This document shows positions 53,145-62,826 of a stretch of 64,000 nt of DNA, piece after piece (position 1 is the first letter of the stretch; every line of letters begins with the position of its first letter). The translations under genes and the position numbers were made by a program. A model generated the notes under the pieces. It did not search any database. It was not told the origin of the DNA and saw only the letters and a list, made by a program, of their open reading frames with translations. The stretch comes from Albimonas sp963977235 (GTDB lineage: Bacteria; Pseudomonadota; Alphaproteobacteria; Rhodobacterales; Rhodobacteraceae), in NCBI RefSeq assembly GCF_963977235.1, contig NZ_CAXBOD010000005.1, positions 62,001 to 126,000 of the forward strand. Direction: 5' to 3'.

Positions 53145-54257
53145 ATGGACTTCAAACTCTCCGACGACGAGACGATGCTGCGCGACGCGGTCGCGCGCTG
53201 GCTGCGCGACGCCTACGGCTTCGAGACGCGCGAGGCCGGGCGCGCCGGGGATGCGACCGCATTCGCGCGCCGCAACTGGACTGCGATGGCCGACCTGGGC
53301 GTGCTCGCCGCGACCCTGCCCGAAAGCCTGGGCGGACTGGGCGCAGGCCCCGGGGCGATGACGCTGATCGCGGGACTGCTGGGGCGATCGCTGGCCATCG
53401 AGCCCTATGCCGAGGCGTGCGTCCTCGCCGGCCGCCTGCTTGAGGCGGCGCCGGCGGGCGCGCTGCGCGAAGACCTCGCCGCACGACTGATCTCGGGCGA
53501 GATGCTGCTGGTTCCTGCGCTATCGGAGACCGCTCACGGCTTCGCGCCCGAAACTCCCGCGACGCGCGCGCATCGCAGGGCCGCCGGAGTTTCGCTGACC
53601 GGACGGAAGATCGCGGTTGCGGGCGGGCATCTCGGCGACGCTCTGCTGGTCCCCACAGACCTCGATGGCAAGGGCATGGCGATCCTGGTCGTGCCGGTCG
53701 ACGCGCCGGGCATCGAGCGGCGCGCCTATGAGACCATCGACGGGCGCGGCGCCGCCGACTTCGCCTTCGCGGACGTGGAACTGGAGGGCGGGTCCGTGCT
53801 GATCCCCCCGGGCGCCGCGGCGCCGGCTCTCGCCCTGGCGCTCGACCATGCCTGCGTGGCGCTCTGCGCCGAAGCGGTCGGGAGCATGGACGCCGTTCTC
53901 GAACAGACCACCGATCATCTGCGCCAGCGCCGCCAGTTCGGTCGCCCTCTGGCCGAGTTCCAGGTGCTCCAGCACCGGATGGCCGACATGTACGCCGAGG
54001 CCGACTTCGCGCGCTCGATGGTGTTCCAGGCCATCGCCGCGCTGGAAGGTCCCCCCGAGGCGCGCGCCCGCGGCGTCTCCGCCGCCCGCGTGCGCATCGA
54101 CCGCGCCTCGCACAAGGTCGGCGGAGACGCGGTGCACAACCACGGCGGCATGGGCATGACCGAAGAGCTCCCCGTCGGTCACCACATGCGCCGACTCATG
54201 ACGATCCGCATGACCTTCGGCGACACCGACCATCACCTCGACCGCTTCGCGGCCTGA
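53145..54257 (+). CDS. Acyl-CoA dehydrogenase, module B second subunit
   Basis: A 370-residue ACAD-fold partner subunit, ATG 53145 after GAGCGGAGGACGCGC. N terminus DFKLSDDETMLRDAVARWLR; middle LSETAHGFAPETPATRAH; C-terminal helices RQRRQFGRPLAEFQVLQHRM and VHNHGGMGMTEELPVGHHMR. The pattern matches 45149 (ETAGRGAPDW; GGMGMTEELKVGH). The Phe-Gly-Arg-Pro motif for FAD-helix packing is kept. It probably forms a heteromer with 51926 that desaturates an acyl-CoA delivered by the convergent operon's ligase. Confidence 0.87.
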   Translation: MDFKLSDDETMLRDAVARWLRDAYGFETREAGRAGDATAFARRNWTAMADLGVLAATLPESLGGLGAGPGAMTLIAGLLGRSLAIEPYAEACVLAGRLLEAAPAGALREDLAARLISGEMLLVPALSETAHGFAPETPATRAHRRAAGVSLTGRKIAVAGGHLGDALLVPTDLDGKGMAILVVPVDAPGIERRAYETIDGRGAADFAFADVELEGGSVLIPPGAAAPALALALDHACVALCAEAVGSMDAVLEQTTDHLRQRRQFGRPLAEFQVLQHRMADMYAEADFARSMVFQAIAALEGPPEARARGVSAARVRIDRASHKVGGDAVHNHGGMGMTEELPVGHHMRRLMTIRMTFGDTDHHLDRFAA

Positions 54258-54306
54258 TCCCGACGGCGACCCAGGATCGCCGCGCTCCCCAGGAGGAAAC
54301 GACCCC

Positions 54307-55107
54307 ATGTACGACTTCGTCCAGTCGCTGAAGCTCGACCGCCGGCCCAACGGGGTGATGACGATCACGATCGACACGCCGCCGATGAACGCCATCACCA
54401 AGGCGCAGCACACCGAGCTCGTGCGTCTGATGGAGACGGTCAACCACGACCCCGACCTCAAGGTCATCGTGCTGACCGGCGCGGGGACGCGGGCCTTCTC
54501 GGCCGGCGGCGACATCAACGACATGAAGGCGGCGCTCGACCCCGCCGCCACGCCGGCCATGGCGCGGATGATCCACGAGGCGCAGAAGCTGATCTACGCC
54601 TTCATCCGCTGCGAGCGTCCGGTGATCGCCCGGGTGAACGGGCACGCCATCGGGCTCGGGGCGTCGCTGGCCTTGCTGTGCGACCTCTCCTACGCGGCCG
54701 ACACGGCGAAGTTCGCGGACCCCCACGTCGCGATGGGATATGTCGCCGCGGACGGCGGCCCTGTCACCTGGCCGTTCAACATCGGCTTCGCTCGGGCCAA
54801 GGAGTTCCTTCTCACAGGCGACTCGATCGTGGCGAAGGAGGCCGCCGACTGGGGCCTGATCACCCGTGCGGTTCCCGTCGAGCGGCTCGACGAGGTCGTC
54901 TACGGCATGGCCGACCGGCTCGCGGGCGGCGCCACGCAGGCGATCAACATGACCAAGATCTCCATGAACATGGTCCTGCGCAGCATCGTCGAGAGCTCGA
55001 TCGAGGGCATGGTGGGAATGGAGCTCATGTCCCATGTCTCGGAAGACCACGCCGAGGCGGTGAACGCCTTCATCGAGAAGCGCAAGCCGAACTTCACGGG
55101 GAGATGA
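54307..55107 (+). CDS. Enoyl-CoA hydratase/isomerase family protein, module B
   Basis: A 266-residue crotonase-fold protein, ATG 54307 after CCAGGAGGAAACGACCCC. Oxyanion-hole segments are TRAFSAGGDINDMKAAL near residue 62 and RVNGHAIGLGASLALLCDLS near 113. FADPHVAMGYVAADGG again has His where crotonase Glu144 is expected; Glu164 is kept in AKEFLLTGD. It is paralogous to 46321. It ends the rightward operon of module B and converges on the leftward acyl-CoA ligase with a long perfect hairpin between. Confidence 0.88.
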   Translation: MYDFVQSLKLDRRPNGVMTITIDTPPMNAITKAQHTELVRLMETVNHDPDLKVIVLTGAGTRAFSAGGDINDMKAALDPAATPAMARMIHEAQKLIYAFIRCERPVIARVNGHAIGLGASLALLCDLSYAADTAKFADPHVAMGYVAADGGPVTWPFNIGFARAKEFLLTGDSIVAKEAADWGLITRAVPVERLDEVVYGMADRLAGGATQAINMTKISMNMVLRSIVESSIEGMVGMELMSHVSEDHAEAVNAFIEKRKPNFTGR

Positions 55108-55119
55108 CGCGGAAGATCG

Positions 55120-55159
55120 CGGCCGGGGGCGGGAGCGTCGCCGCTCCCGCCCCCGGCCG
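55120..55159. terminator. 18-bp perfect hairpin between convergent operons
   Basis: Arms C-GGCCGGGGGCGGGAGCG (55120-55137) and its exact complement (55142-55159) enclose the tetraloop TCGC. There is no T run on either side, so it is not a textbook intrinsic terminator, but its place between the stops at 55107 and 55166 suggests a bidirectional transcription or mRNA 3'-end barrier. Confidence 0.55.
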
Positions 55160-55165
55160 GGGCTC

Positions 55166-56716
<1,551 letters not shown>

Positions 56717-56720
56717 CAGC

Positions 56721-57560
56721 TCATTCTCCCGCCGTTCGGGCCGCGAGCGGCGCGGCGGCCGACGCGCGGGTCCCGAGGCGCCGGGTGCCCAGCCTGTCGA
56801 TCACCGCAGAGCCGACGCCCACGAAGGAGCGGCGCATCCGCAGGACGGGCAGGGCGGCCAGCGCCGCCATGACGTCGCTCGACGTCGGCGCCTGCGCGTG
56901 GTCCGGCGTGAACAGGCGCAGCTCCCCGCGTCCCGACCAGATGCGCTCGTAGGACCAGCGCATCACGTTCACCACGGGATAGGCCGCGTCCATCGGCCCC
57001 TCCGCGCTCTGGATCACCTTCCAGCCGAAGGCGTCGGAGCGGCGGGTCGCGGCGCGGGCCTTGTCGAGCGCGGCGCCGTCGAGCTCCACCAGGTCGGTCG
57101 CGCGCCCTTCGAGCAGCGGCGCGCCGTACTCCGTCAGGGAGAAGGCGCGGGCGCCGTCCGACTCCTCGATCGGGGTCATCTCGCCCATGATCTTGGCGTG
57201 GCCCATGAACTCGCGTCCCGAGATCATCGGCAGCGCGTCCGAGACCCACAGCACCAGCATGTAGGGGGCGCGAAGGGTCTCTCCGTCGCCCTCGTGGATG
57301 CAGTTCGCGCCGATCAGCGTTTCCGAATAGCTGCGGCCGCCGATGTAGTCGACGCCGTCATAGGTGATCCGCGAGACCATCACCGAGGCGGGCTCGACCA
57401 AACGGAACGCGGAGGGGACCAGCGCCGCCAGCGCGTCCGGGTCCGTCTCGAACGACAGCGAGACCGTATGGACGCGGGGGATCTCGGAACGGTCCGGGAT
57501 GCGCGTCGGCCCGAAGACCGCGGGCATCAGGTAGCGTCGGTTGCGGATGAAGTCGCTCAT
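56721..57560 (-). CDS. Acetoacetate decarboxylase-family protein
   Basis: A leftward 279-residue protein, ATG at 57560. The ADC fold is shown by IPRVHTVSLSFETDPDALAA near residue 28 and GREFMGHAKIMGEMTP near 115-130. Lys123 in HAKIMG aligns with the Schiff-base lysine of acetoacetate decarboxylase, whose neighbouring second lysine is replaced by Ile here. The family decarboxylates beta-keto acids; some members are aldolases or dehydratases with the same lysine. A 40-residue C-terminal tail rich in Arg/Ala is not part of the fold. It lies between SDR and ligase, so a beta-keto acid made by the SDR is the likely substrate. Confidence 0.82.
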   Translation of the reverse strand: MSDFIRNRRYLMPAVFGPTRIPDRSEIPRVHTVSLSFETDPDALAALVPSAFRLVEPASVMVSRITYDGVDYIGGRSYSETLIGANCIHEGDGETLRAPYMLVLWVSDALPMISGREFMGHAKIMGEMTPIEESDGARAFSLTEYGAPLLEGRATDLVELDGAALDKARAATRRSDAFGWKVIQSAEGPMDAAYPVVNVMRWSYERIWSGRGELRLFTPDHAQAPTSSDVMAALAALPVLRMRRSFVGVGSAVIDRLGTRRLGTRASAAAPLAARTAGE

Positions 57561-57577
57561 GTGCTTGGTCCTTGAAG

Positions 57578-58276
57578 TCAGCTGATCCAGCCGCCGTTGA
57601 CGTCGTAGACGCTGCCGGTCACGTAGCTCGCGCCCGGGCCCGCGAGGAAGCGGACGACCTGGGCAATCTCGTCGGGGTCGGCCATGCGGGCCATCGGCAC
57701 GACCTGGAACTGGGCGGCGAGCTGCGCCTCGCCCAGGGTCGCGGTCATCGCGGTGGCGACCATGCCCGGCGCCACCGCGTTCGCCCGGATCCCGAGCGGC
57801 GCCAGCACGCGGCCCAGCGACTTGGTCAGCGCGATCATCGCAGCCTTGGAGGCGGCGTAGTCGACGGTCGGGCTGCCGAGCTTCCCGGAGATCGAGGCGA
57901 CGTTGACGATGGCCCCCCCACGCCCCTCGGCCTTGAGCGCGCGCGCCATGCGCTGACACAGGAAGAAGGGCGCCCGGGCGTTCACCGCCTGGGTCAGGTC
58001 GTAGGCCTCGGGCGTCACGTCGAGGAAGTCCGCGGGGCGGAACACGCCCGCATTGTTGACCAGCACATCGGGCGCGCCGTGCTCGGCGATCAGCGCCTCC
58101 ATGACGGCGAGCGCTGCCGGCAGGTCGGCCAGGTCGGTCCGCCGCCAGGCGCCCGACCAGTCTTCGGGGGCCGGGGCCGCGTCGATTCCGACGATCTCGG
58201 CCCCGTCGGCGCCCAGGGCGCGCGCGATGGCCAGGCCGATGGCGCCTCCGGCGCCGGTGACGAATGCGAGGGTCAT
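57578..58276 (-). CDS. SDR-family oxidoreductase
   Basis: A leftward 232-residue classical short-chain dehydrogenase, ATG at 58276. Cofactor motif TGAGGAIG (residues 7-14), NNAG near 73-76, catalytic Ser in VASISGKLG near 128 and Tyr/Lys in VDYAASKAAM near 143-147. The acidic residue at the end of strand 2 (GIDAAPAP) favours NAD(H) over NADP(H). It would oxidise a hydroxy group or reduce a ketone. Its place between TRAP permease and ADC-like genes, 17 nt from the latter, suggests hydroxy-acid to keto-acid oxidation before decarboxylation. Confidence 0.88.
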   Translation of the reverse strand: MTLAFVTGAGGAIGLAIARALGADGAEIVGIDAAPAPEDWSGAWRRTDLADLPAALAVMEALIAEHGAPDVLVNNAGVFRPADFLDVTPEAYDLTQAVNARAPFFLCQRMARALKAEGRGGAIVNVASISGKLGSPTVDYAASKAAMIALTKSLGRVLAPLGIRANAVAPGMVATAMTATLGEAQLAAQFQVVPMARMADPDEIAQVVRFLAGPGASYVTGSVYDVNGGWIS

Positions 58277-58283
58277 GCGTGTC

Positions 58284-59597
58284 TCAACGATACAGAAGCT
58301 GGTTGGGAAGGAAGGTCGACAGGATCGGGAACCCGATCAGGAGGGTCATGATCACCACCTCGGCCAGCAGAAAGAGGCCGACGCCGCGGAAGATCGTGGT
58401 CAGCGGTATCCGGTCGCCGACAACCCCTTTGACGACGTAGACGTTCAGCCCGACCGGCGGCGTGATCATGCCGATCTCGAGATACTTGACGATGATGACG
58501 CCGGCCCAGATCGGGTCGATGTTCGCCTGCTTCATCAGCGGGTAGAGCACCGGCAGCGTCAGCAGCATCACGCCGAGCCCGTCCAGAAAGCACCCCAGCA
58601 CCAGATAGATGACGGAGAGGCCGAGGATCAGGGTCAGCGGGTCCAACCCCAGCCCGCCCACTTGCTGGGACAGGAACCGCGGCACGCCGGCGAAGGCGAA
58701 GAACCGGGTCAGCAGCATCGCCCCGATCGCCACGAAGAAGATCGAGGATGTGCTGACCAGCGTCTCGACCACGCTGCGCCGGAAGGCCTCCACGCTCAGC
58801 GCGCCGCGCGCGGCGGCGATAACGAGCGCGAAGATCGCCCCCAGGGCCGCCGCCTCGGTCGCCGTGGCCACCCCTGCATAGATCGAGCCGACCACCCCCA
58901 TCACCAGGATCGGCAGCGGCCAGATCTCGAGCAGCGAGGCGAAGCGGTCCGACCAGCTGACCTCTTCCCTGATCGGGGGCGCGGTCTCGGGCTTCCACAT
59001 GCTTCGCGCGACCACGAAGACGGAATAGATCACCGCCGTCAGGATTCCGGGAATGATGCCCGCCAGCAGCAGCGCGCCAATGGAGGTCTCGGTGTACCAG
59101 CCATAGAGCACGAACATGATCGAGGGCGGGATCAGCGCCCCCAGGGTCCCCGCCGCCGCCACCGCGCCGGAGGCCAGCGCCGGATCGTAGCCGTGCTTGA
59201 GCATCTGCGGGATCGCCAGCCGCCCCATGGCCGCGCAGGTGGCGAGCGACGAGCCCGAGGCCGCGGCGAAGCCGGCGGAGGCGAAGTTGGTCGCGACCGC
59301 CAGCCCGCCCGGCAGCCGGCTGAGCCAGAGGCGGGCCGCTTCGAAGAGACCGTTGGTCAGCCCGGTATGGAAGGCGATGGAGCCCATGAAGATGAACATC
59401 GGCACGGCGCTCAGCGCCCAGCTCGCGCCGAACTCCATCGGCATGTCGCCGAAGATCGACAAGGTGGCGGACGTCCCGCGCACCAGCATCAGTCCGCCCA
59501 GCGACACCGCGCCGAGCGCGATCGCGATCGGGACGCGCAAGGCCATCAGAAGCAGGAGCAAGGGGATCGCGGACAGACCTACGGCAAGGTTCGACAT
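58284..59597 (-). CDS. TRAP transporter large permease, DctM type (system 4)
   Basis: A leftward 437-residue channel subunit, ATG at 59597. Markers: FGASWALSAVPMFIFMGSIA, FHTGLTNGLFEAARLWLSRL, SAGFAAASGSSLATCAAMGR, IPPSIMFVLYGWYTETSIGA, YAGVATATEAAALGAIFALV and VVKGVVGDRIPLTTIFRGVG. It is the same length as the system 3 DctM (49444) and shares most of these blocks with it nearly word for word, which is the clearest evidence that modules A and B are paralogous. It ends 7 nt before the SDR start. Confidence 0.9.
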   Translation of the reverse strand: MSNLAVGLSAIPLLLLLMALRVPIAIALGAVSLGGLMLVRGTSATLSIFGDMPMEFGASWALSAVPMFIFMGSIAFHTGLTNGLFEAARLWLSRLPGGLAVATNFASAGFAAASGSSLATCAAMGRLAIPQMLKHGYDPALASGAVAAAGTLGALIPPSIMFVLYGWYTETSIGALLLAGIIPGILTAVIYSVFVVARSMWKPETAPPIREEVSWSDRFASLLEIWPLPILVMGVVGSIYAGVATATEAAALGAIFALVIAAARGALSVEAFRRSVVETLVSTSSIFFVAIGAMLLTRFFAFAGVPRFLSQQVGGLGLDPLTLILGLSVIYLVLGCFLDGLGVMLLTLPVLYPLMKQANIDPIWAGVIIVKYLEIGMITPPVGLNVYVVKGVVGDRIPLTTIFRGVGLFLLAEVVIMTLLIGFPILSTFLPNQLLYR

Positions 59598-59668
59598 GCG
59601 TCTCTCGTCACGGGCCGCGGCGCGCAGGCGCCGGCAGGAAGGAGGGGAGCGCGCCGGCGGCGGCGCGC

Positions 59669-60226
59669 TCACTCGACTTCGGTCAGGGCGGCGGTCTCGA
59701 TCTCGCGGAAGGTGGGCTCGCCGCGTCCGGTCACGGCGTACGCCAGGTCGATCAGGGTCTGAGCCAGCGTGACCAGGAACATCAGTCCGAACGCCAGCGG
59801 CAGCAGCCAGCGCGCCGGCCAGACCGGCAGGAGCCAGTCGGTCACGTCGCGGAATTCGCGGATCGCGGTGGCGTCGAGCGCCTGGTTGAAGACCAGCCAG
59901 GAAAGCAATCCGACGTAGACCGCGGCCAGGGCCCCCACCAGCACGTCTAGCCCCGCCTTGGCGCGGGGCGGGACGCCCATCGTGAACAGCTCCACCATCA
60001 GGTGCTGGCGGCGGAGCTGCACGAAACCGATGGGCAGGTAGACCAGCGACACCATCAGGTAGGAGGAGACGACCTCCAGCGTGCCCGGGATCGGCGCCGC
60101 CAGCAGATACTTGCCGGCCACGTCGAGGGAGACCAGGAACATCAGCGCCACCAGCGCCAGCCCGCCGAGCGCCATCAGCGCCACGGCGAGCCGGTCGAGC
60201 GCGTCGCGAAGGCGTCGCATCCGCAT
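59669..60226 (-). CDS. TRAP transporter small permease, DctQ type (system 4)
   Basis: A leftward 185-residue membrane protein starting at 60226 (an ATG two codons later is also possible). Four hydrophobic segments with LAVALMALGGLALVALMFLV first, the conserved VVSSYLMVSLVYLPIGFVQL region near residue 50-69, RQHLMVELFTMGVPPRAKAG and FREFRDVTDW-like IREFRDVTDWLLPVWPARWL. It starts 7 nt after the DctP stop and is followed by DctM after 71 nt. Paralogue of 48807. Confidence 0.87.
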   Translation of the reverse strand: MRMRRLRDALDRLAVALMALGGLALVALMFLVSLDVAGKYLLAAPIPGTLEVVSSYLMVSLVYLPIGFVQLRRQHLMVELFTMGVPPRAKAGLDVLVGALAAVYVGLLSWLVFNQALDATAIREFRDVTDWLLPVWPARWLLPLAFGLMFLVTLAQTLIDLAYAVTGRGEPTFREIETAALTEVE

Positions 60227-60233
60227 GCCCCGC

Positions 60234-61352
60234 TCAGTCCAGCGCGACGCGCGCGTAGATCTCCGACTGGACCCTGGCGCCGAATGCGTCCCACTGCGCC
60301 TGCGTCCAGGGCTGCTCGCCGATCTCTTCGGCGATCGCCTGCCACTTGACCACGTTCTGCTGATAGCGCGCGACGATGCCCTCGGGGTTCTCCACGCCGC
60401 GTTCGCGGGCCGTGGCGAGCACGAGGTCGATCTGCTTCTCCTGGAAATCCTTCACCGCCGAAGCGAGCTCCGCCGTCGGCTCGACAACCTTCAGGCCCTT
60501 CTCGTTCACGCCGGTTTCGAGCGCCTCGTCGGCGACCTCGAGGTTCACGCGGGCGTGGTCGGACATCAACTTGCCCAGGCCGCCGATCCAGCGCTGTCGG
60601 TCATCGGCGGACATGCCTTTCCACAGGTCCTGGTTGACGAGCAGCAGGCCGTAGGAGTTGAAGGTGCCCAGCGACAGGTCGGTCAGGGTCTTGGCCACAT
60701 CCCACACCTGCACGCCCTTGAGGTTCGACGCGCCGAGGATGGTGCAGTCGATCTGGCCTCGCTGCATGCCCTCGTAGATCTCGTTGTAGGCGATGTTGAC
60801 CGTGGTGCCGCCCATCTGGGCGACGAGCTGACTGAGCACGCCGGTGGCGCGCACCTTCTTCCCCTGCAGGTCCGCGGGCGTCGCCACCGCGTCGCTGCGG
60901 CACATGAAGTTGTAGGGTTCGGTCGCGACGTTGATCAGGACTTCGACGCCGACCCGATCCATCTCCTCGCGGCACTGCGGGCAGTCGATCAGCATCGTCT
61001 CGGTCGTCGCCGCGGCGGCGACGGGGGTGTTGTTGCCGGGGAAATCGCCGATCATGGAGATCACCGGGATCTCGGACGGGGCATAGGCGTAGATGACCAC
61101 GGCGCTGTCGACGGCGCGGGACTTCACCGCGCTAAGCGCGTTGCCGCCCGACGCGACGGCCCCTCCGCCGATGATCTGCACCGTGTCCGCCGCCCCCTCC
61201 GGCGCGACGGCGTCGAAATAGGCGCGCATCACCTGGTTGTCGCGGTGATCGTCAGGCGAGTGGGAGCTGTAGACCAGCTCCGCGGCCTGAGCGCCGCTTG
61301 CGGCGGCGGCCGCGACGGCCAGGGCCGCCGCCAGGGTCATCTTCGTATTCAT
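60234..61352 (-). CDS. TRAP transporter solute-binding protein, DctP type with four cysteines (system 4)
   Basis: Leftward, ATG at 61352 preceded by GGGAGGAG; 372 residues. Signal sequence TLAAALAVAAAAASGAQA cleaved near AQA-AEL (residue 23). The four-cysteine pattern is DCPQCREEMDRVG, NFMCRSDAVA and IDCTILGAS, as at 42746 and 32114. The ligand loop is GKKVRATGVLSQLVAQMGGT. First gene of the leftward module B operon, driven from the TTTGAA-N6-TTCAAA/TTGACA promoter at 61512-61541. The ligand probably resembles that of system 3. Confidence 0.9.
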   Translation of the reverse strand: MNTKMTLAAALAVAAAAASGAQAAELVYSSHSPDDHRDNQVMRAYFDAVAPEGAADTVQIIGGGAVASGGNALSAVKSRAVDSAVVIYAYAPSEIPVISMIGDFPGNNTPVAAAATTETMLIDCPQCREEMDRVGVEVLINVATEPYNFMCRSDAVATPADLQGKKVRATGVLSQLVAQMGGTTVNIAYNEIYEGMQRGQIDCTILGASNLKGVQVWDVAKTLTDLSLGTFNSYGLLLVNQDLWKGMSADDRQRWIGGLGKLMSDHARVNLEVADEALETGVNEKGLKVVEPTAELASAVKDFQEKQIDLVLATARERGVENPEGIVARYQQNVVKWQAIAEEIGEQPWTQAQWDAFGARVQSEIYARVALD

Positions 61353-61511
61353 GTGGCGTCTCCTCCCTATGGTCCGGCGTCTTTGGGCGCGCCGGAAATC
61401 CGGATCTTCGGCGGACGCGGTCAGCCTGCGGCGGCGCATTGGCGCGCCGCATCTCCTTCGCGCCGAGAAGTCCTCCTTGATCGTCTATGCCTCACACTTT
61501 GGGAATTGCGC

Positions 61512-61541
61512 TGTCAAGCAGAATTTGAAGTTGGTTTCAAA
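61512..61541 (-). promoter_or_regulatory. Operator-promoter of the DctPQM-SDR-ADC-ligase operon
   Basis: Read leftwards: TTTGAA (61541-61536), N6, TTCAAA (61529-61524), then a 6-bp gap, then TTGACA (-35, 61517-61512). The layout and both gap lengths equal those of the operator-promoter at 51633-51662. The -10 is not clear. The site lies in the 323-bp gap between this operon and the IclR gene at 61676, which contains no other gene; a rightward promoter for IclR must also be here. Confidence 0.65.
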
Positions 61542-61675
61542 AATGCTTCGTGATCCAAGGAGCCGCGCCTTTTCCGCTTGCGAGATCTTACAGGTCTTGC
61601 CCGGGTGTGCGTCGGTGGGTTCTATGCTCACGTGCGTCTCATATTTCGAGATGAGTATCCGGAAGGCGACTGGGC

Positions 61676-62455
61676 ATGAACGGCTCGACCGACGAGGGCC
61701 CACCTGCGGCGAACAAGAACGCGGGCACGCAGACGATCCTCAGGATCGTCGACATTCTCGGCCTGACGGCCAGTCAGGGCGCGCAGGGCGCCTCGACCGC
61801 CGCGATCGCAGACCGCCTCGGACTGTCCCGGGCCACGGCCCACCGCATGGTGAAGGCTCTGCGCGACGCGGAGCTTCTGCGCCGCGATCCGGTAGACGGT
61901 CGGCTCCGCATCGGGCGTCTGGTCTGGGAACTGGGGCTGGGCGCCGTGATGGAGATCGAGGACGGGCTCGCCCTTCGCCCGACGGTCGACGCCGTGGCTC
62001 GGCGCACCGGGCACACCGCCTATCTGCTCGCCCGCCACGGACTGGACTCGGTCTGCATCTACCGGGCCGAGGGCCGTTCGGTCCTGCGCGCGATCCCGGT
62101 CGAGCCGGGCCAGCGGCGCGCGCTCGGCCTTGGCACCGGTGGCGTCGCGATGCTCAGCGCCTACGATCCTTCGGAGATCGCGCGCATCGTGCGCGCCCGG
62201 AGGGAGGCGTTCGACTCCATCCCCGGCCTGACGGAGGAGCGCGTGATCGCGCTTGCGATGGCGGCGAAGCCGGACGGGCTGGTGGTCAGCCATGCGAACT
62301 TCCTGCCGGGCGTCACCGGCATTGGGCTGCTCGTCCCCTGTCGGCCCAACGACCCTCGCTTCGCCGTCACCATCGCGGCTCCGTCCGCCTCCCTCACCGC
62401 GCAGGATGAACAGAGGGTGCGGAAGGTCCTGCGCTCGGAGGTTCTGCGGGAGTGA
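61676..62455 (+). CDS. IclR-family regulator (copy 3)
   Basis: A 259-residue protein, ATG 61676. The winged helix is TQTILRIVDILGLTASQGAQ and IADRLGLSRATAHRMVKALR; the effector domain has MEIEDGLALRPTVDAVARRT, GHTAYLLARHGLDSVCIYRA and LGLGTGGVAMLSAY, then SHANFLPGVTGIGLLVPCRP. It is divergent from the TRAP system 4 operon and may act there in addition to the TetR protein. No strong ribosome site is visible; GGAAGGCGAC lies upstream. Its domain sequence differs from those of the two tandem IclR proteins. Confidence 0.85.
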   Translation: MNGSTDEGPPAANKNAGTQTILRIVDILGLTASQGAQGASTAAIADRLGLSRATAHRMVKALRDAELLRRDPVDGRLRIGRLVWELGLGAVMEIEDGLALRPTVDAVARRTGHTAYLLARHGLDSVCIYRAEGRSVLRAIPVEPGQRRALGLGTGGVAMLSAYDPSEIARIVRARREAFDSIPGLTEERVIALAMAAKPDGLVVSHANFLPGVTGIGLLVPCRPNDPRFAVTIAAPSASLTAQDEQRVRKVLRSEVLRE

Positions 62456-62826
62456 CGTCGCCCCGCGATCCCGGTCCCTCGCATCGCGACCGGGGCCAGG
62501 CGCGACCAACCCACCGCCGACTTCGATGAGCCGAGGGCGGTTCCCTGCGCCGCGTCTGCGCGCCGCCCCCCTGCTCCATCCGCCGCCAGGCGTGGAACTG
62601 ACGATGCCGACGACTCCGGATCGTCGGAGGGGAGTTTCAGCGCAGGCGGATGCGCCTTCGCCGCCCGATCCCGAGATCTGTTCATGGTTGGAGGCGCCGC
62701 CGTCCGGCTGACGCGAGCCCGAGCGAAGCGAGCGATCATTTCGGCGTGCTTGCCCCTTTCCTCCTTGCAGCCTCGGGCCCGCCCGATTAGATGCACGGCT
62801 AACTTTTAGGGAGCTACTGAGTCGCT
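62456..62826. other. 371-bp gap between IclR and MarR genes
   Basis: CCCGGTC (62470-62476) and GACCGGG (62488-62494) form a 7-bp stem without a T run just after the IclR stop, a possible end of that transcript. Near the MarR start, TTAG-N8-CTAA (62788-62803) lies in a short AT-rich patch and could be a MarR operator. No gene is supported. Confidence 0.4.
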
